DNA from: Neorhizobium sp. UBA3556
Lineage (GTDB): Bacteria; Pseudomonadota; Alphaproteobacteria; Rhizobiales; Rhizobiaceae
Reading direction: 5' to 3'
Assembly: GCA_002376235.1 (NCBI GenBank)
Contig: DFNX01000016.1
Coordinates: 1,488,001 to 1,552,000, forward strand
Length of the DNA stretch: 64,000 nt
Positions 52,101 through 60,283 of the stretch are shown in pieces (position 1 is the stretch's first letter; each line of letters starts with the position of its first letter). A model generated the notes under the pieces. The model worked only from the letters and a program-made list of their open reading frames with translations, was not told where the DNA came from and did no database searches. The position numbers and the translations under genes were made by a program.

Positions 52101-53078
52101 ATGACCAATTCTGACTTCCGCCCGATCTCGGGCGTTGATCTGCCGCGCTTTGCCGGCATCGCAACCTTCATGCGCCTGCCGCATATTCCGCTGGATGACG
52201 AACGCCTGAGCCAAGTCGATATCGGCCTGATCGGTGTGCCTTGGGATGGCGGCACGACCAACCGCCCCGGCCCTCGCCATGCACCGCGCCAGTTGCGCGA
52301 TCTCTCCAGCATGGTGAGGCATGAGAATGGTGCAACCCGCATCCGCCCCTACGATCTGGCAAACTGCGCCGATCTTGGCGATGTCGGACCGAACCCGGCC
52401 GATGTCGAGGATTCGATGCAGCGCATCACCGCCTTTTATGACCTGGTAAAGGCGGCCGGGATCATGCCGCTGACCGCGGGCGGCGATCACCTGTCGTCAC
52501 TGCCGATCCTGCGCTCGCTCGGCCGAGAGCGGCCGCTGGGCATGATCCATTTCGACAGCCATACCGACCTCTTCCACTCCTATTTCGGCGGCTTCAAATA
52601 CACGCACGGCACGCCCTTCCGCCGCGCCATCGAGGAAGGCCTGCTCGATCCCAAACGCGTCTGCATGATCGGTATCCGCGGCCCGGCCTATGATTTCGAG
52701 GATCGTGATTTCGCCGATGCGGTCGGCATTCGCGTCATCCCGATCGAGGAGTTTCACGCCCGTGGCGTCGAGGATGTGATGTCGGAAGCGCGCGAGATCG
52801 CCGGCTCGGACGAAACCTATGTCAGCTACGATATCGATTTCATCGACCCGGCCTTCGCGCCGGGCACCGGCACACCCGAGATCGGCGGCCCGAACAGTTT
52901 TCAGGCATTGCAGGTCGTGCGCGAATTGCGTGGACTGAATATCGTCGGCGCCGACATGGTGGAAGTCTCGCCACCATTCGATACGGGCGGCGCAACGGCC
53001 TTTCTCGGCATCACAGTGATGTTCGAACTGCTCTGCGTCATGGCCGAAATCTTAGGCAAGCGTCGCGGCAAAGACTAG
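52101..53078 (+). CDS. Ureohydrolase (agmatinase/guanidino-acid hydrolase family)
   Basis: A 325-residue binuclear-manganese hydrolase of the arginase/agmatinase family. All metal ligands are present: His130 (AGGDHLSSLP), Asp152, His154 and Asp156 (IHFDSHTDLF), Asp244 and Asp246 (SYDIDFIDPAFAPGTGTPE). The family releases urea from agmatine or from guanidino acids such as guanidinobutyrate and guanidinopropionate. The usual DAH motif reads DSH. Pairing with an omega-aminotransferase suggests a two-step guanidino-compound pathway rather than polyamine synthesis. Confidence 0.9.
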   Translation: MTNSDFRPISGVDLPRFAGIATFMRLPHIPLDDERLSQVDIGLIGVPWDGGTTNRPGPRHAPRQLRDLSSMVRHENGATRIRPYDLANCADLGDVGPNPADVEDSMQRITAFYDLVKAAGIMPLTAGGDHLSSLPILRSLGRERPLGMIHFDSHTDLFHSYFGGFKYTHGTPFRRAIEEGLLDPKRVCMIGIRGPAYDFEDRDFADAVGIRVIPIEEFHARGVEDVMSEAREIAGSDETYVSYDIDFIDPAFAPGTGTPEIGGPNSFQALQVVRELRGLNIVGADMVEVSPPFDTGGATAFLGITVMFELLCVMAEILGKRRGKD

Positions 53079-53084
53079 CGGCGA

Positions 53085-53483
53085 TTAGACCGCATTCGCC
53101 ATGCTGGCATCGTTGAGTAGCCCGCTGATGGCGGAGATCAGCTGTACCGGTACAAATGGTTTCTGGATCAGTACGCTGTTCGGCACCCCATGCGAGGTCC
53201 ATTCGGATGCACTATCGGCCGTGACATAGACGACCGGAATGCTGGATTGACATTGTCTGGCATGGCGGCCGACCTGCCATCCGTTCGCGCCTTTGCCAAG
53301 GCGGATATCGGTAATCACACCGGAGAATTTGGTGGCATCCGCATCAAGCGCGGCAATTGCCTCTTCGGCCGAGGCGAAGGATGCAACCTCAAAACCGTTT
53401 TCGATCAAAAGCTCCTCGGCATCGAGCCGCAGGAGATGGTCGTCTTCGACCAGTAGCAATTGAATTGATGCATCATCCGCCAT
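53085..53483 (-). CDS. Stand-alone receiver-domain response regulator
   Basis: A 132-residue CheY-like protein with no output domain. It has the acidic pair in LLLVEDDHLLRLD (13-15), phospho-acceptor Asp59 in SGVITDIRLGKGANG, Thr in VVYVTADSA and Lys in VLIQKPFVPVQL. It probably works as a phosphorelay or sink component. The start at 53483 is supported by AGGACGG. An exact EcfG promoter lies about 95 bp upstream (53602-53578). It converges with the ureohydrolase, with a 6-bp gap. Confidence 0.88.
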   Translation of the reverse strand: MADDASIQLLLVEDDHLLRLDAEELLIENGFEVASFASAEEAIAALDADATKFSGVITDIRLGKGANGWQVGRHARQCQSSIPVVYVTADSASEWTSHGVPNSVLIQKPFVPVQLISAISGLLNDASMANAV

Positions 53484-53577
53484 GGTCCGTCCTATCGGAT
53501 GCGGCGGTAAGACAAGAGATCCGCATCCCAGTTTGAGGCTCCGACTTCACCGTCGTTACCATCCCGTCCGGGCGCCT

Positions 53578-53602
53578 AACGCAATCAGGGGCAAGTAGTT
53601 CC
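53578..53602 (-). promoter_or_regulatory. EcfG-type promoter for the receiver-only protein
   Basis: On the minus strand GGAAC (53602-53598), 16 bases, CGTT (53581-53578): an exact consensus match. The predicted start near 53571 gives a leader of about 88 nt before ATG 53483. Confidence 0.65.
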
Positions 53603-53733
53603 CCATTCCGATACAATCTTCGAAAATGCTTACCCACAGTGATCCGCTTGCATCACCGGTCGGGTCAAATCGAGGCGCCGCAAGCCTTGAGGGCCGCCTG
53701 CAGCGCCTCGATACGGCACGGCATGACTGTCGC

Positions 53734-54282
53734 CTATTGCAGCGCGACGGCACCGTCCGGACGGGAGAAATAGCGACGCCATGCGCTCGGCGTGGTGCCG
53801 GTCACGCGTCTGAAAACACGAGAAAGATGCGATTGGTCCGCAAGTCCGCAATCGAGTGCGATCTCGCAGAGCGGGGCATTGGTGCTGAGCATGCGCTGCT
53901 TTGCGTGCTCGACCCGGCAGGAGACGACGTAATTGTGCGGGGGAACACCGAAGGTCGTCTTGAATGCCGCAGAAAAATAGCTCGTGCTGAGCCGAACCTG
54001 CTGGGCCAATTCATCGAGCGGAATGCCATGGGAGATGCGGTCGTCGATATATTGCTTCACTTTCTTGACCTGCCAAGGGGCAAGCCCGCCGGTCGTGACC
54101 TGCTTTTCCGGACCGACCGGTGCCGCTTTCTCCACCAGCCGGAGCTGGACAGGGTGGCGCTCGGAAATTTTCGCATCGATGGAAAAGGGATTTTCTGGAT
54201 ATAGGCCGGTCAGGTCGGCATAGATGGTGCTCATGTCGAGCGGGTTGATCTGACGGGCGACAACAGCTGCGGTGGCGGACAT
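53734..54282 (-). CDS. AraC-family transcriptional regulator (short)
   Basis: A 182-residue regulator. The C-terminal half (about 75-175) is a complete AraC double HTH: KKVKQYIDDRISHGIPLDEL, RLSTSYFSAAFKTTFGVPPH, then CEIALDCGLADQSHLSRVFRRVTGTTP. The N-terminal part is only about 70 residues, too short for a cupin sensor domain, and no sensor was recognised. ATG 54282 has GGAGAGCGAAG upstream. It is divergent from the FixJ-type regulator across about 200 bp. The ligand or partner is unknown. Confidence 0.88.
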   Translation of the reverse strand: MSATAAVVARQINPLDMSTIYADLTGLYPENPFSIDAKISERHPVQLRLVEKAAPVGPEKQVTTGGLAPWQVKKVKQYIDDRISHGIPLDELAQQVRLSTSYFSAAFKTTFGVPPHNYVVSCRVEHAKQRMLSTNAPLCEIALDCGLADQSHLSRVFRRVTGTTPSAWRRYFSRPDGAVALQ

Positions 54283-54481
54283 CTTCGCTCTCCTGTGGGT
54301 CTGTTGAATTTTCACCAGTCGATATTGAGAGCTCGAGCCGTGATCCGATATTCTACAGTCAGTCAGTTTTCGCACCCATGGGTTTTAGGATCATATACGT
54401 GGGTATGATTGCCGCTTGAGGAACTGGCCGCGTAGGGTCAGGCAAACGCTGGAACAGCAAACATTTGTACGAATTGAGCAC

Positions 54482-55099
54482 ATGACGGAAAGCCCAATCA
54501 TTCTGGTAGTCGATGACGAGCCGCTGATCCGGCAGGCGCTCGACACCCTGCTTCGCTCGGTCGGCTATAAGGTGCGTACTTTCGAGACTGCACTCGACCT
54601 CTATGAGGACGAATGCCTGCCGCAGGCGAGCTGCCTGATCCTCGATATCAGACTGCCCTTCACCAGCGGCCTGGACTTCCAGCAGAAACTGACTGACCGC
54701 GGCATCGTTGTTCCGATCATCTTCGTCACCGCCCATGGCGATATCCCGATGACCGTGCGTGCCATGAAAGCGGGAGCGGCAGACTTTCTTTCCAAGCCCT
54801 TCAGGGATCAGGATATCCTCGATTCCGTCGCTGCTGCGGTGCTGAAGCATCGGGAATTTTTAGGCTCTAGTAAGACCGAGGCCGATCTCAAATCCCGTTA
54901 CACCTCGCTCTCCCCGCGCGAACAGCAGATCATGGCCATGGCGACAGCCGGTCTGATGAACAAGCAGATTGCCGGCGAACTGGGCCTAAGCGAGATCACC
55001 GTGAAAATCCACCGCGGCAAGGTCAGCCGCAAGATGAACGCGAAAACCTTCGCCGATCTGGTGAAGATGGCGGAATTGCTCGGTCTGTCGCACCGATAA
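54482..55099 (+). CDS. FixJ-type two-component response regulator (receiver + LuxR HTH)
   Basis: A 205-residue NarL/FixJ-subfamily regulator. The receiver domain (1-120) has VVDDEPL, phospho-acceptor Asp55 in CLILDIRLPFTSGL, VTAHGDIPM and the Lys in DFLSKPF. The LuxR-type HTH (about 140-200) has LSPREQQIMAMATAGLMNKQIAGELGLSE, here cited in parts. A PAS histidine kinase at 58694 in the same island is the likely partner. ATG 54482 is chosen over an upstream in-frame start at 54416. Confidence 0.9.
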   Translation: MTESPIILVVDDEPLIRQALDTLLRSVGYKVRTFETALDLYEDECLPQASCLILDIRLPFTSGLDFQQKLTDRGIVVPIIFVTAHGDIPMTVRAMKAGAADFLSKPFRDQDILDSVAAAVLKHREFLGSSKTEADLKSRYTSLSPREQQIMAMATAGLMNKQIAGELGLSEITVKIHRGKVSRKMNAKTFADLVKMAELLGLSHR

Positions 55100-55222
55100 G
55101 ACATCGCAACACGCTTTGGAATAAGCCGAATAAACCCCCGTATAATTTAAACTCTCGTCTCCGGGGCGCATATTAGGGGCAAAGAGAAAGACCGGGATTT
55201 CCCGGAGATTGGTTCATTCCCG

Positions 55223-55591
55223 TTGAAAGCGCCTGTCATCATTGCCATCATCGACGACGAGGAAAACATTCGTCGCGGGATGAGCGGCCTATTGCGATCG
55301 CTGGGTTACGAAGCCCGCGCATTCGAATCCGCAGAAGCATTCCTGGCCACCACCGCAGCAACCGACTGTTCGTGCATCGTCTCCGACGTGCACATGGGCG
55401 GCATGAGCGGCATCGAGCTTTTCCAGACGCTTGCCACGCGCGGAAGCGAGGTTCCGTTCATCTTCGTCACCGCCTTCGCCGACGAGGTGGGACGGCTCGA
55501 TCTCGGCAAGGAAACCCGCGTCCTGCCAAAACCTTTCAAGGTCGATATCCTCATAGATTGCATCGAGAAGGCAACCCAACCGACTACGTGA
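55223..55591 (+). CDS. Second receiver-only response regulator
   Basis: A 122-residue CheY-like protein resembling the FixJ receiver: IIAIIDDEENIRRGMSGLLR, Asp55 in CIVSDVHMGGMSGIE, FIFVTAFADEVG and Lys in TRVLPKPFKVDILID. There is no output domain. The start appears to be TTG 55223, because no ATG precedes the conserved first strand; the ribosome site is weak (CGGAG at 55203-55207, long spacing). It is followed after 19 bp by the UBP zinc-finger gene, so the two are co-transcribed. Confidence 0.85.
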   Translation: MKAPVIIAIIDDEENIRRGMSGLLRSLGYEARAFESAEAFLATTAATDCSCIVSDVHMGGMSGIELFQTLATRGSEVPFIFVTAFADEVGRLDLGKETRVLPKPFKVDILIDCIEKATQPTT

Positions 55592-55610
55592 ACATTCAAG
55601 GAAGAAGCGC

Positions 55611-55907
55611 ATGTGCACGCATCATAACTTCATCCGGACCGTAATGCCGAAAACGCGCGGCTGCGAGGAATGCTTGCAACAGGGCATGACATGGGTTCAC
55701 CTGCGCCTCTGCCGTGAATGCGGTCATGTCGGGTGCTGCGACCAGTCGGAAGGCAAGCACGCAACCGCCCATTTCAGGCACACGCGCCACCCGATCATCG
55801 AGGGCTACGATCCGCCGGAAGGCTGGGGATGGTGCTATATCGATGAAGAGATGGTCGATCTGCCCGACCAGACACAGCAGGTCGGCCCGATCCCGCGTTA
55901 CGTTTGA
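55611..55907 (+). CDS. UBP-type zinc-finger protein
   Basis: A 98-residue protein made of one ZnF-UBP domain. Metal ligands are seen as C-x-H at the start (MCTHHNF), GCEECLQQGMTWVHLRLC, CRECGHVGCCD and the His cluster KHATAHFRHTRHP, followed by the conserved GYDPPEGWGWCYIDEE. In eukaryotes this fold binds the C-terminus of ubiquitin; bacterial members have no such partner and often sit next to FAD/cNMP oxidoreductases. It overlaps no other gene and converges on the flavoprotein gene, with a 25-bp gap. Confidence 0.9.
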   Translation: MCTHHNFIRTVMPKTRGCEECLQQGMTWVHLRLCRECGHVGCCDQSEGKHATAHFRHTRHPIIEGYDPPEGWGWCYIDEEMVDLPDQTQQVGPIPRYV

Positions 55908-55932
55908 GTGTTGAAAAGGCGAAAGCCGCGTT

Positions 55933-57579
55933 TCAGTGAACCGCGGCGAGATACTGATGGATCGCGGCAACCACCACCGATCCCTCTCCCACCGCGGATG
56001 CCACGCGCTTCACGGAACCGGCACGCACGTCCCCCACGGCAAAGATACCCGGCCTGCTGGCAGCATAGGGATGTCGTGTCATGTCGTCGGATGACAGACC
56101 GGTGCAGATAAAGCCATGGTCGTCGAGTTCCAGACAGCCGTCGAGCCAGTCGGTATTGGGCTCCGCACCGATCATCACGAACAGGTTGGAAGCGTCGCAG
56201 CGAGAGGCCTGACCGGTTGAGCGATCGATCCAGGTCACGGTTTCAAGCGCCTGCCCACCATCCAGTTCGGTAATCTCGCATCCCTCGCAAAGCGTTATAT
56301 GCGGCGAGATCTTGATGCGCTGCACCAGATAGTCGGACATTGTTGCGGAAATCTGGCTGCGCACCAACATGTGGACATGACGCGCCGTTCGCGAGAGAAA
56401 CACGGCTGCCTGCCCTGCGGAATTGCCGCCGCCAACTATGACAACCTCCTGCCCCGAGCAGATCTGCCCTTCCATGGCGGTTGCCGCATACTGGATGCCC
56501 CGCCCCTCGAACCGGGCGTAGTCTGGAACATCGAGCTTGCGATACCGCGCGCCGGTCGCAACCACCACCGTCTTCGTATTGACCGAACGGCCATCACTCA
56601 GGCCCACCACATAAGGCGAGTTTGAGCAATCGAGCGATGCGGCACGTCGCGACACGCAAAGCCGTGCGCCAAATTTCTGCGCCTGGATATGCGCCCGCCC
56701 CGCCAGCGCCAGTCCGGAAATACCGGTCGGGAAACCGAGATAGTTTTCGATCTTTGACGAGGTGCCGGCCTGGCCGCCTGGCGCCATGGTCTCAATCACC
56801 AGCGTCTTCAGCCCTTCCGAAGCGGCATAGACAGCCGAGGCAAGCCCGGCCGGTCCGGCGCCCAATACGACAACGTCGTAAAGCGCATTATCTTCCGGCG
56901 GCTCGAAAAGCCCCAGTTCATCGGCCAGCGTTTCGTTCATCGGCTGCTTGAGCACGCCATGATCCGGCGTGATCAGAGCCGGCAGTTCATCCGGGTCGAT
57001 CCCGAACCTCTGCATGATCGCCGGCGCATTGGGATCGTTCACACCCATTACGGTCACGGGATAGAGATTGCGGATGAGGAACCGCTGTATGCCCAGAAGA
57101 TCACCGCTTTCCGTGTGCCCGATGAGAATGCCGCCGCCGGTCGCGTGCCGCACGAAGCCTGCCCGGCGAAGAATGTAGGAACGGATGATCGTCTCACCGA
57201 TATCCGGCTCGCCGGTAATCAGCGCCCGAAACTTCTCGTGGCACACACGAATGACCCGCGAGCCGGCAAGGCACAGGCCGGACAGGAGAATGCTGCGATG
57301 GGTGAACATGTTCTGCTCACCGCTGAACTGGCCTCGCTTATAGCTGTAGAGATGATGCCGGCCCTTGATCGGATCGTCGGCGAACATCTGCAACTCGCCA
57401 TCCAGAACCAGAAGAAAATCGATCGAATGGTCACCGCGACGGAAGACATAGCGATCTTCCGCAACAAGCTCCTCCGTCCCGTAGGCGCGGATACGCTCGA
57501 TCATCTCTTCGGTCAGTGAGGGGAAAGTCTGGGCCGGGCGGATCCACGGATCGGTGGGATCGACAGGAAGATCGGGCAT
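55933..57579 (-). CDS. cNMP-binding-domain / thioredoxin-reductase-like flavoprotein lacking redox cysteines
   Basis: A 548-residue three-part protein. Residues about 15-145 form a cyclic-nucleotide-binding (Crp-like) domain (DRYVFRRGDHSIDFLLVLDG). Residues about 150-225 look like a thioredoxin-fold insert (PVTVMGVNDPNAP, then cis-Pro-like DELPALI). Residues about 232-548 are a thioredoxin-reductase-like FAD/NAD(P)H module (VVVLGAGPAGLASA at 237-250, VVIVGGGNSAGQAAVFL near 380, FAVGDVRAGSVKRVASAVGEG). The CATC redox pair of thioredoxin reductases is replaced by AATA (365-368). Electron transfer must therefore go elsewhere. The adjacent UBP zinc finger is a probable partner. Confidence 0.88.
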   Translation of the reverse strand: MPDLPVDPTDPWIRPAQTFPSLTEEMIERIRAYGTEELVAEDRYVFRRGDHSIDFLLVLDGELQMFADDPIKGRHHLYSYKRGQFSGEQNMFTHRSILLSGLCLAGSRVIRVCHEKFRALITGEPDIGETIIRSYILRRAGFVRHATGGGILIGHTESGDLLGIQRFLIRNLYPVTVMGVNDPNAPAIMQRFGIDPDELPALITPDHGVLKQPMNETLADELGLFEPPEDNALYDVVVLGAGPAGLASAVYAASEGLKTLVIETMAPGGQAGTSSKIENYLGFPTGISGLALAGRAHIQAQKFGARLCVSRRAASLDCSNSPYVVGLSDGRSVNTKTVVVATGARYRKLDVPDYARFEGRGIQYAATAMEGQICSGQEVVIVGGGNSAGQAAVFLSRTARHVHMLVRSQISATMSDYLVQRIKISPHITLCEGCEITELDGGQALETVTWIDRSTGQASRCDASNLFVMIGAEPNTDWLDGCLELDDHGFICTGLSSDDMTRHPYAASRPGIFAVGDVRAGSVKRVASAVGEGSVVVAAIHQYLAAVH

Positions 57580-57633
57580 GCAAAGCTCCCCACCATGAAA
57601 TCAACCAAGGATTGCAGATTTTATCAATGAAAA

Positions 57634-57659
57634 GCCGGCATCCACAAACGGATGCCGGC
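57634..57659 (-). terminator. Intrinsic terminator after dps
   Basis: GCCGGCATCC (57634-57643), loop ACAAAC, GGATGCCGGC (57650-57659), with TTTT following on the minus strand. It lies 11 bp after the dps stop and just upstream of the flavoprotein gene, so that gene needs its own promoter in the short gap 57580-57630. Confidence 0.85.
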
Positions 57660-57669
57660 AGCAGAGGGA

Positions 57670-58188
57670 TTACTTGTTGGTGTCGCGCAGGATCTCGAAC
57701 AGGAACCATGCGCGCTTTTCTGACTCGTCGATCCAGTTTTCGAGAAGGCTCGCGGTGCCCACATCATTGTGTTCGTCACAAACGTCGTGCAGCTCGCGCA
57801 TGCCGGCGATGAGAGCCGCATTGTCCTCGCGCAGTTCCGCCAGCATTTCATGCGGATGGACGAAATCGGCATCATTGTCCTCGATGCGCTGTTTGCGGGA
57901 AATATCGCCGATCGAGCGCAGCGTATTGCCGCCGATCTTGCGGACGCGTTCGGCCAGCGGATCGGTCATGGCCAGAAGCTCGTCGCCGTGGTCATCGAGC
58001 ATCAGATGGAAATCACGGAAATTCACGCCGGACATATGCCAGTGGAAATTCTTGGTCTTGAGGTAAAGCGCAAAGACATCCGCGAGCAGCGCGTTGGCCC
58101 CGCCGGAAATGTCCTTGGTTGCCTCGGCGCCAAGACCTGTCGGGGTCTTGAGATCTGCCGAGCGGCGAGATTTGGCTGTCTGTTCCAT
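57670..58188 (-). CDS. dps: Dps-family DNA-protection ferritin
   Basis: A 172-residue Dps protein. The ferroxidase motif NFHWHMSGVNFRDFHLMLDDHGDE (residues about 55-78, cited in part as FHWHMSG and DDHGDELLA) contains the two His, Asp and Glu ligands shared between subunits. The Lys/Arg-rich N-terminus (KSRRSADLK) may bind DNA. It forms a dodecamer that oxidises and stores iron, protecting against peroxide. ATG 58188 has AAGGAT at optimal distance. It is downstream of a 61-residue protein gene on the same strand, with 26 bp between them. Confidence 0.92.
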   Translation of the reverse strand: MEQTAKSRRSADLKTPTGLGAEATKDISGGANALLADVFALYLKTKNFHWHMSGVNFRDFHLMLDDHGDELLAMTDPLAERVRKIGGNTLRSIGDISRKQRIEDNDADFVHPHEMLAELREDNAALIAGMRELHDVCDEHNDVGTASLLENWIDESEKRAWFLFEILRDTNK

Positions 58189-58214
58189 GATCATATCCTT
58201 CATTGAGATTTGAA

Positions 58215-58400
58215 TTACGCGGTTCTGAACGACGCCGGCGGATCGCTTGCGGGAAACGTCTCGCGCAACGCCTCGTCGACATCCTCATCGGTCTCGACAT
58301 GGGCTGCGGGCACCCTCGCAACGACGAGATCGAGCGGTTCGGGCAGGCTTTCGAGACCGTCACGCAGAACGTCTTCCGCGTCTTGACGCTTGTTCGTCAT
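58215..58400 (-). CDS. Small conserved protein with FPASDPPA motif (61 aa)
   Basis: An acidic 61-residue protein ending DEALRETFPASDPPASFRTA. The ETFPASDPPA motif is shared by many short alphaproteobacterial proteins of unknown role that are often stress-induced. ATG 58400 follows CGGAGGC. It is the first gene of a small operon with dps. A weak GGAAC-N16-CATT element (58472-58448) is present upstream but departs from the EcfG -10 consensus. Confidence 0.75.
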   Translation of the reverse strand: MTNKRQDAEDVLRDGLESLPEPLDLVVARVPAAHVETDEDVDEALRETFPASDPPASFRTA

Positions 58401-58693
58401 GTCATGCCTCCGATTTTGCTGCGAACACCCGCACCGTCACTTTCAAAAATGAAGCTGCGGCGTTTGCGTTCCACTGATGAGACAATATCGCTCTGCCTTG
58501 CCCGCGACTTGGACAAATCCATCCGCGCGAGCAATGCAGCCTGCTTTTCATTGGCAACCCAAACGAGACGGTGGCGTAATTTTGGACAATTCAGGATTAT
58601 TTCAGAGAAGCATATCACGAAATTCTCCGATAGTCTGTCGCAAGAATGGGGCAATAGCGACCAGATCTGAATGGTCGACCGAGGGGACGGGGC

Positions 58694-60274
58694 TTGCAAA
58701 GCGACATGACGAATTGGATACGGCGAGCCGGGGAGCGTTCTGACACCGCGGGCCGCCACAGATATCGCGTGGCGTTCGGTATCGCCTCCGGGCTGGCCAT
58801 CTTCGCCGTAGACACGTTCACCACTCTGGCAAGCGCAGTCGCCGTACTTTACGTGCTGGTAATCGTGCTCGCCGGCGATCTCGGCAGCAAACGCATCATC
58901 CGGGCGACCTCCGCCGTTTGCGCAATCCTTACCCTTATCAGCTTTGCCACCTCGCACGGACAGGATCTGGAATCCCAGGCGACGTTGCGCCTGCTGTTCA
59001 GCCTCGCCGCCAATATCGTGACGACACTTCTCCTGTTGCGACGCGTCGGTGACGAAGCGGCGCTGAAGGAAAGCGAGCATCGCTACCGGACAATCTTCGA
59101 AACGCTGGCTATCGCGATCTGGGAAAACGATTTTCGCCAGGTGAAGGCAGAACTCGACAAGCTGCACGAACGCGGCATCGTCGATATCCGCCTTTATCTG
59201 GCGGATCACCCTGACTTTGTCGTCAACATGCGCAAAGCCGTGCGGATTACCGACGTCAACCAGACAGCACTGAAGCTGATGGGCGTCCCCTCCAAGGAAG
59301 AATTCTTCCGCACGCTCGACGATTTTCTGCCCGACGACGATGGTGGCTTCGCGCATTTTCTCACTGGCATTTTCGAGGGCCAGACCGAATTCCAGTCGGA
59401 AACCATTGTGCGCAGCCAGGACGGTAGACTGATCCCGATCCTTGTCGCGCTCAGCTTTCCGAAAGATGGCTCCGGCTTCGACCGCATACAGGCAAGTGTC
59501 GTCGATATGACCGAACGCTACCAGTTTCAGGAAGCGCTGGAGACGTCGCGGCAGGAACTGGAACAAGCGTCCCGCGCCGCGATGATCGGCGAAATCTCCG
59601 CCTCGATTGCCCATGAGGTCAACCAGCCGCTATCTGCCATCATGACTTTCGTGCAGGCCGGTACGCGCTGGCTGAACCGGCAGCCGCCAGATATCGACGA
59701 AGCTAAGCTCGCGCTGCAGGATGCCGTAGTGGCGACCGAACATGCAGCCCAGGTAGTCAAGCGCGTGCGGATGCTGCTCGGAAAATCGAAATCAGAAGAT
59801 ACCGAAGTGACGGTCGATGCCGCGATCTCCGATGCCGTTCAGCTGAAACAGAAGGAACTTGCAACTGATGGGGTGCAGGTGAGCCTTTCGCTGATGGCGC
59901 AGGGCGGAACAATCCGAGGTGACCGTGTTCTGTTGCAGCAGGCTTTCCTGAACATCATATCCAACGCGATACACGCGATGGAGACGGCCGACGCACGCGC
60001 GCTTTCAATCCACAGCAGCCTTGCCGACGACGGCATCACCATACGCTTTACCGATAGCGGTGCGGGTCTAGGTTCAATCGCGCCGGAAACCCTGTTCAAG
60101 CCGTTCAACACGACCAAGCCGAACGGCATGGGTCTCGGCCTTGCAATGTGCCGCTCGATCATGATGGCGCATAGCGGCACGATCTCGATCCGCGACCGGA
60201 TGGACGGACAAGGCGCGGTCGTCGAGGTCAGGCTGCCGCTCGCCGCAGACGAAGCGGTGCCGCTGACGGCGTGA
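58694..60274 (+). CDS. Membrane PAS sensor histidine kinase
   Basis: A 526-residue kinase. Residues 25-118 contain three to four hydrophobic helices. Residues about 125-275 form a PAS sensor (HRYRTIFETLAIAIWENDF, then IQASVVDMTERYQ). A dimerisation helix follows with phospho-acceptor His307 in SASIAHEVNQPLSAIM, and the HATPase_c domain has N box NIISNAIHAM, G1 FTDSGAGLG and G2 NGMGLGLAMC. The group resembles FixL/DctB kinases. TTG 58694 has GAGGGGA at good spacing; ATG 58706 is an alternative. The FixJ-type regulator at 54482 is the natural partner. Confidence 0.9.
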   Translation: MQSDMTNWIRRAGERSDTAGRHRYRVAFGIASGLAIFAVDTFTTLASAVAVLYVLVIVLAGDLGSKRIIRATSAVCAILTLISFATSHGQDLESQATLRLLFSLAANIVTTLLLLRRVGDEAALKESEHRYRTIFETLAIAIWENDFRQVKAELDKLHERGIVDIRLYLADHPDFVVNMRKAVRITDVNQTALKLMGVPSKEEFFRTLDDFLPDDDGGFAHFLTGIFEGQTEFQSETIVRSQDGRLIPILVALSFPKDGSGFDRIQASVVDMTERYQFQEALETSRQELEQASRAAMIGEISASIAHEVNQPLSAIMTFVQAGTRWLNRQPPDIDEAKLALQDAVVATEHAAQVVKRVRMLLGKSKSEDTEVTVDAAISDAVQLKQKELATDGVQVSLSLMAQGGTIRGDRVLLQQAFLNIISNAIHAMETADARALSIHSSLADDGITIRFTDSGAGLGSIAPETLFKPFNTTKPNGMGLGLAMCRSIMMAHSGTISIRDRMDGQGAVVEVRLPLAADEAVPLTA

Positions 60275-60283
60275 TGTCTACTG

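Noticed and set aside
58448..58472. GGAAC-N16-CATT upstream of the FPASDPPA/dps operon as an EcfG promoter
   Set aside because: The -10 reads CATT instead of CGTT. The GTT part is the most conserved element, so I did not count it with the others.
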